Origin: Nitriliruptoraceae bacterium
Lineage (GTDB): Bacteria; Actinomycetota; Nitriliruptoria; Nitriliruptorales; Nitriliruptoraceae
Length of the DNA: 7,401 nucleotides
NCBI GenBank assembly: GCA_007120565.1
Contig: SKNK01000444.1
Span: forward strand, 1-7,401
Direction of reading: 5' to 3'
Shown: in pieces, positions 5,962-7,401 of the stretch
Position numbering within the stretch: the stretch's first letter is position 1
How the letters are laid out: every line of letters starts with the position of its first letter
Notes under the pieces: model-generated
The model's input: the letters and a program-made list of their open reading frames with translations, nothing else
Databases searched by the model: none
What the model was told of the DNA's origin: nothing
Made by a program: the position numbers and the translations under genes

Positions 5962-7148
5962 GCCTCGCGGAGCAGTCGGCGCAGCAGATCGCCGACCTCG
6001 GGGTGATGGAGCATCCGGGTGTGGCTCGCATCCACGGGCAGGATCGACCCGCTCTCGCCGGTTCCTCCCTCGAGACCCGACGCGGAGCCGAACCGCACGA
6101 GCCCATCACCCAACATCAGGTTGAGCGGGTGGCGTTGCGCGGACCTCAACCGACCTACGACGAGGTGGTGGTTCCGGCCGGGGAAGGGCGGCTCCTCCAC
6201 GAGGTCGATCAGGTCGCCGTCGGATGCCACGTCGCCGGAACCCGTCGCCGCGATCGTGCCGAACCGCAGGTCCTTGATGCCCTGGGACCGGCCGTCGATC
6301 AACCGTCCGATCGGGGCGCTGTGCGGTGAGCTACGAGCCAACGCCCAGCTCACGCGGGTAGCGAACTTCTCGAGCCAGGAGCCACGGTGCGGGGTGCCGA
6401 GGTGGAGTAGATCGGTGACCACGTCCGGCCAGCGATGCCGACGCTCACGGGCGACCAGCCCGGCAGCTTGAGCGACCAGGCCACCCATCGAGTGGCCGAC
6501 GATGGTCATCCGCTCCACCGTGACCGGCCACGATCGGACGATGGCCTCCAAGAGCTCGGCGACGTCTGCGCCGTTGCGCACGATGGCCCGTCCGGTCCCG
6601 TAGCGCAGGAGCAGGGCCGTGGCCCCGGCCGCCGCAGCCACCTCGGGGAGTGCCACGCCGTCGTCCTCGCTCGGGTGCCAGCCGTTCTCCGACTGCGTCA
6701 GCCCGTGCAGGAACACGGTGACATGGCTGCTGGCGTCGGGGAACGCGGCGGCCAGCTCGGTGCTCTCGGCCGGGATCTCGGTCCCGTCCCGGTAGAGCGC
6801 TACCTCGGCGTCGAGCTCGGGCGCGACGGTCAGGAACCTCTCGTCGACCGAGCCGAGGGCGATCGATCGGGCGCGTAGTGCGGTGGCCGACGAGTCGTGT
6901 CGTGGGCGCAGCGTGGCGATCGCCGCGCCGATCTCCCCGGCAGCGCGGATGCCCGTGCGGACGGTCGTGTAGACGTGGTCCACCACCGCGTCGTGCAGCC
7001 TCTCCACGGGCCGGCCGATCGGTCCGGCGATCCGGAAGGCACCTCGGGAGATGGCACGGTGCATGTCCTGCACGGTCCCGGCGATGCCTTCGTCCGCCAC
7101 GCCAGCCACGAGCCGTGCCCACCCCTGGATCTCGGCGGTGGTCGGCAC
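5958..7148 (-). CDS. Alpha/beta hydrolase, lipase/esterase-like
   Basis: 396 residues from the GTG at 7148, chosen because GAGGAG lies exactly 6 nt upstream; a longer reading from TTG at 7214 would add 22 residues and start almost inside the upstream hairpins. Residues 1 to ~100 are a helical, alanine-rich extension without a signal peptide. The hydrolase core follows: the oxyanion-region FLHGLTQSENGW (146-157), the nucleophile elbow GHSMGG (218-223, Ser220), LLHLGTPHRGS (247-257), typical of lipase/PGAP1-like proteins, a candidate acid in GDGLV (Asp348), and a candidate catalytic His in DASHTRM (His376). It is therefore expected to cleave an ester or thioester, but the substrate is unknown. 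It converges on the acyl-CoA synthetase with a 4-bp overlap and is not obviously in the same operon. Family is secure; function is general. Confidence 0.85.
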   Translation of the reverse strand: MPTTAEIQGWARLVAGVADEGIAGTVQDMHRAISRGAFRIAGPIGRPVERLHDAVVDHVYTTVRTGIRAAGEIGAAIATLRPRHDSSATALRARSIALGSVDERFLTVAPELDAEVALYRDGTEIPAESTELAAAFPDASSHVTVFLHGLTQSENGWHPSEDDGVALPEVAAAAGATALLLRYGTGRAIVRNGADVAELLEAIVRSWPVTVERMTIVGHSMGGLVAQAAGLVARERRHRWPDVVTDLLHLGTPHRGSWLEKFATRVSWALARSSPHSAPIGRLIDGRSQGIKDLRFGTIAATGSGDVASDGDLIDLVEEPPFPGRNHHLVVGRLRSAQRHPLNLMLGDGLVRFGSASGLEGGTGESGSILPVDASHTRMLHHPEVGDLLRRLLREA

Positions 7149-7154
7149 GGTGCG

Positions 7155-7160
7155 CTCCTC
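7155..7160 (-). promoter_or_regulatory. Ribosome binding site deciding the hydrolase start
   Basis: GAGGAG on the minus strand, 6 nt upstream of the GTG at 7148. No comparable purine-rich site at correct spacing precedes the alternative TTG at 7214. Confidence 0.65.
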
Positions 7161-7218
7161 GTCATGGATGCGGCGATACGTCAGTAGGCAAGCCTGCCCG
7201 GCCGCGGTGAGCAACCTG

Positions 7219-7232
7219 GCCGCGAACGCGGC
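7219..7232 (-). repeat. Small GC-rich palindrome next to the terminator hairpin
   Basis: GCCGCG-AA-CGCGGC is a perfect 6-bp dyad; as RNA it would be a 5-bp stem with a 4-nt loop. It abuts the larger hairpin at 7232-7255, on the distal side for minus-strand transcription, and may be a second, weaker terminator stem or a chance GC palindrome. No T-run follows. Confidence 0.35.
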
Positions 7233-7255
7233 GAGCCCCGCCGAAGCGGGGCTCG
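7232..7255 (-). terminator. Hairpin terminator of the cold-shock gene (UUCG loop)
   Basis: A perfect 10-bp stem, CGAGCCCCGC paired with GCGGGGCTCG, closes a 4-nt loop. On the minus strand the loop is TTCG closed by C-G, the extra-stable cUUCGg tetraloop, which orients the structure toward minus-strand transcripts. It lies 65 nt past the cold-shock stop and before the hydrolase start, as expected for a factor-independent terminator between them. No U-tract follows, which is common in actinobacterial terminators. Confidence 0.75.
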
Positions 7256-7320
7256 TCTCGATCCTGCTGTCCGTTGGGCTTATGCCTGTCCGAACCTCAC
7301 GATCGGTCGCGTGTCAGACC

Positions 7321-7401
7321 TCAGAGAGGGGTGACCTCGGTGGCCTGCGGGCCCTTCTGGCCCTGCCCAACGTTGAAGCTGACGCGCTGACCCTCGTCCA
7401 A
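7321..7401 (-). CDS. Cold-shock protein (CspA family), 3' end only
   Basis: Only the last 26 residues and the TGA stop (7321-7323) are in the window; the gene continues past the right edge. The visible end reads LDEGQRVSFNV then GQGQKGPQATEVTPL, the classic C-terminus of a ~67-residue CspA-type single-OB-fold protein that binds single-stranded RNA/DNA and melts RNA structure. It is followed downstream by a strong hairpin terminator, so it is probably a single-gene transcript unrelated to the catabolic genes. The 5' UTR and RNP motifs that would show regulation are outside the window. Confidence 0.9.
   Translation of the reverse strand: MDEGQRVSFNVGQGQKGPQATEVTPL

Noticed and set aside
7149..7214. 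TTG start at 7214 for the hydrolase, adding 22 residues
   Set aside because: It abuts the csp terminator hairpins, has no suitable ribosome binding site, and the GTG at 7148 has GAGGAG at 6 nt.
1..7401. CRISPR arrays, tRNA/rRNA genes, insertion sequences, toxin-antitoxin or phage-defence genes
   Set aside because: No spaced repeats, transposase motifs, tRNA-like arms or small toxin-type genes were seen; almost all the sequence is taken up by the metabolic genes listed.

Overview
The window is GC-rich DNA (roughly two-thirds G+C) and almost entirely coding. Genes are tightly packed with ATGA start/stop overlaps. An F420-type luciferase-like oxidoreductase, paired 'half' acyl-CoA dehydrogenases and a cold-shock gene together point to an actinobacterium (Actinomycetota). 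The genus cannot be told from sequence alone.

Layout, left to right. (1) Positions 1-3164, plus strand: a four-gene, translationally coupled operon. It holds the 3' end of a CoA-transferase family I alpha subunit, the complete beta subunit (IpdB/GctB-like), a catalytic-type acyl-CoA dehydrogenase subunit, and a partner acyl-CoA dehydrogenase subunit. (2) Positions 3233-4261, minus strand: an LLM-class F420-dependent oxidoreductase resembling mycobacterial Rv3520c. Its family-typical N-terminus reaches back to an ATC codon behind a strong ribosome binding site, with no ATG, GTG or TTG available in that stretch. (3) Positions 4378-5961, plus strand and divergent from the oxidoreductase: an acyl-CoA synthetase of the ANL superfamily. 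(4) Positions 5958-7148, minus strand: an alpha/beta hydrolase/lipase-like protein whose stop codon shares one CTAG tetranucleotide with the synthetase stop. (5) Positions 7232-7255: a strong hairpin that would end transcription of (6) a CspA-family cold-shock gene entering from the right edge on the minus strand (7321-7401, 3' end only).

How the genes could work together (inference): the synthetase would activate a carboxylic acid to its CoA thioester, the paired dehydrogenase would introduce an alpha,beta double bond, and the CoA-transferase-fold pair would transfer CoA or, as mycobacterial IpdAB does, hydrolyse a carbon-carbon bond in a cyclic CoA thioester. The same gene classes (ipdA/ipdB, fadE pairs, Rv3520c-type oxidoreductase, a CoA ligase) occur in actinobacterial steroid catabolic regions. 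A steroid-like or other alicyclic/branched acid pathway is therefore a reasonable hypothesis, but no gene in the window proves the substrate. I did not find a clearly new multi-gene system. The most unusual signals are the apparent AUC start and the complementary division of active-site residues between the two dehydrogenase subunits.
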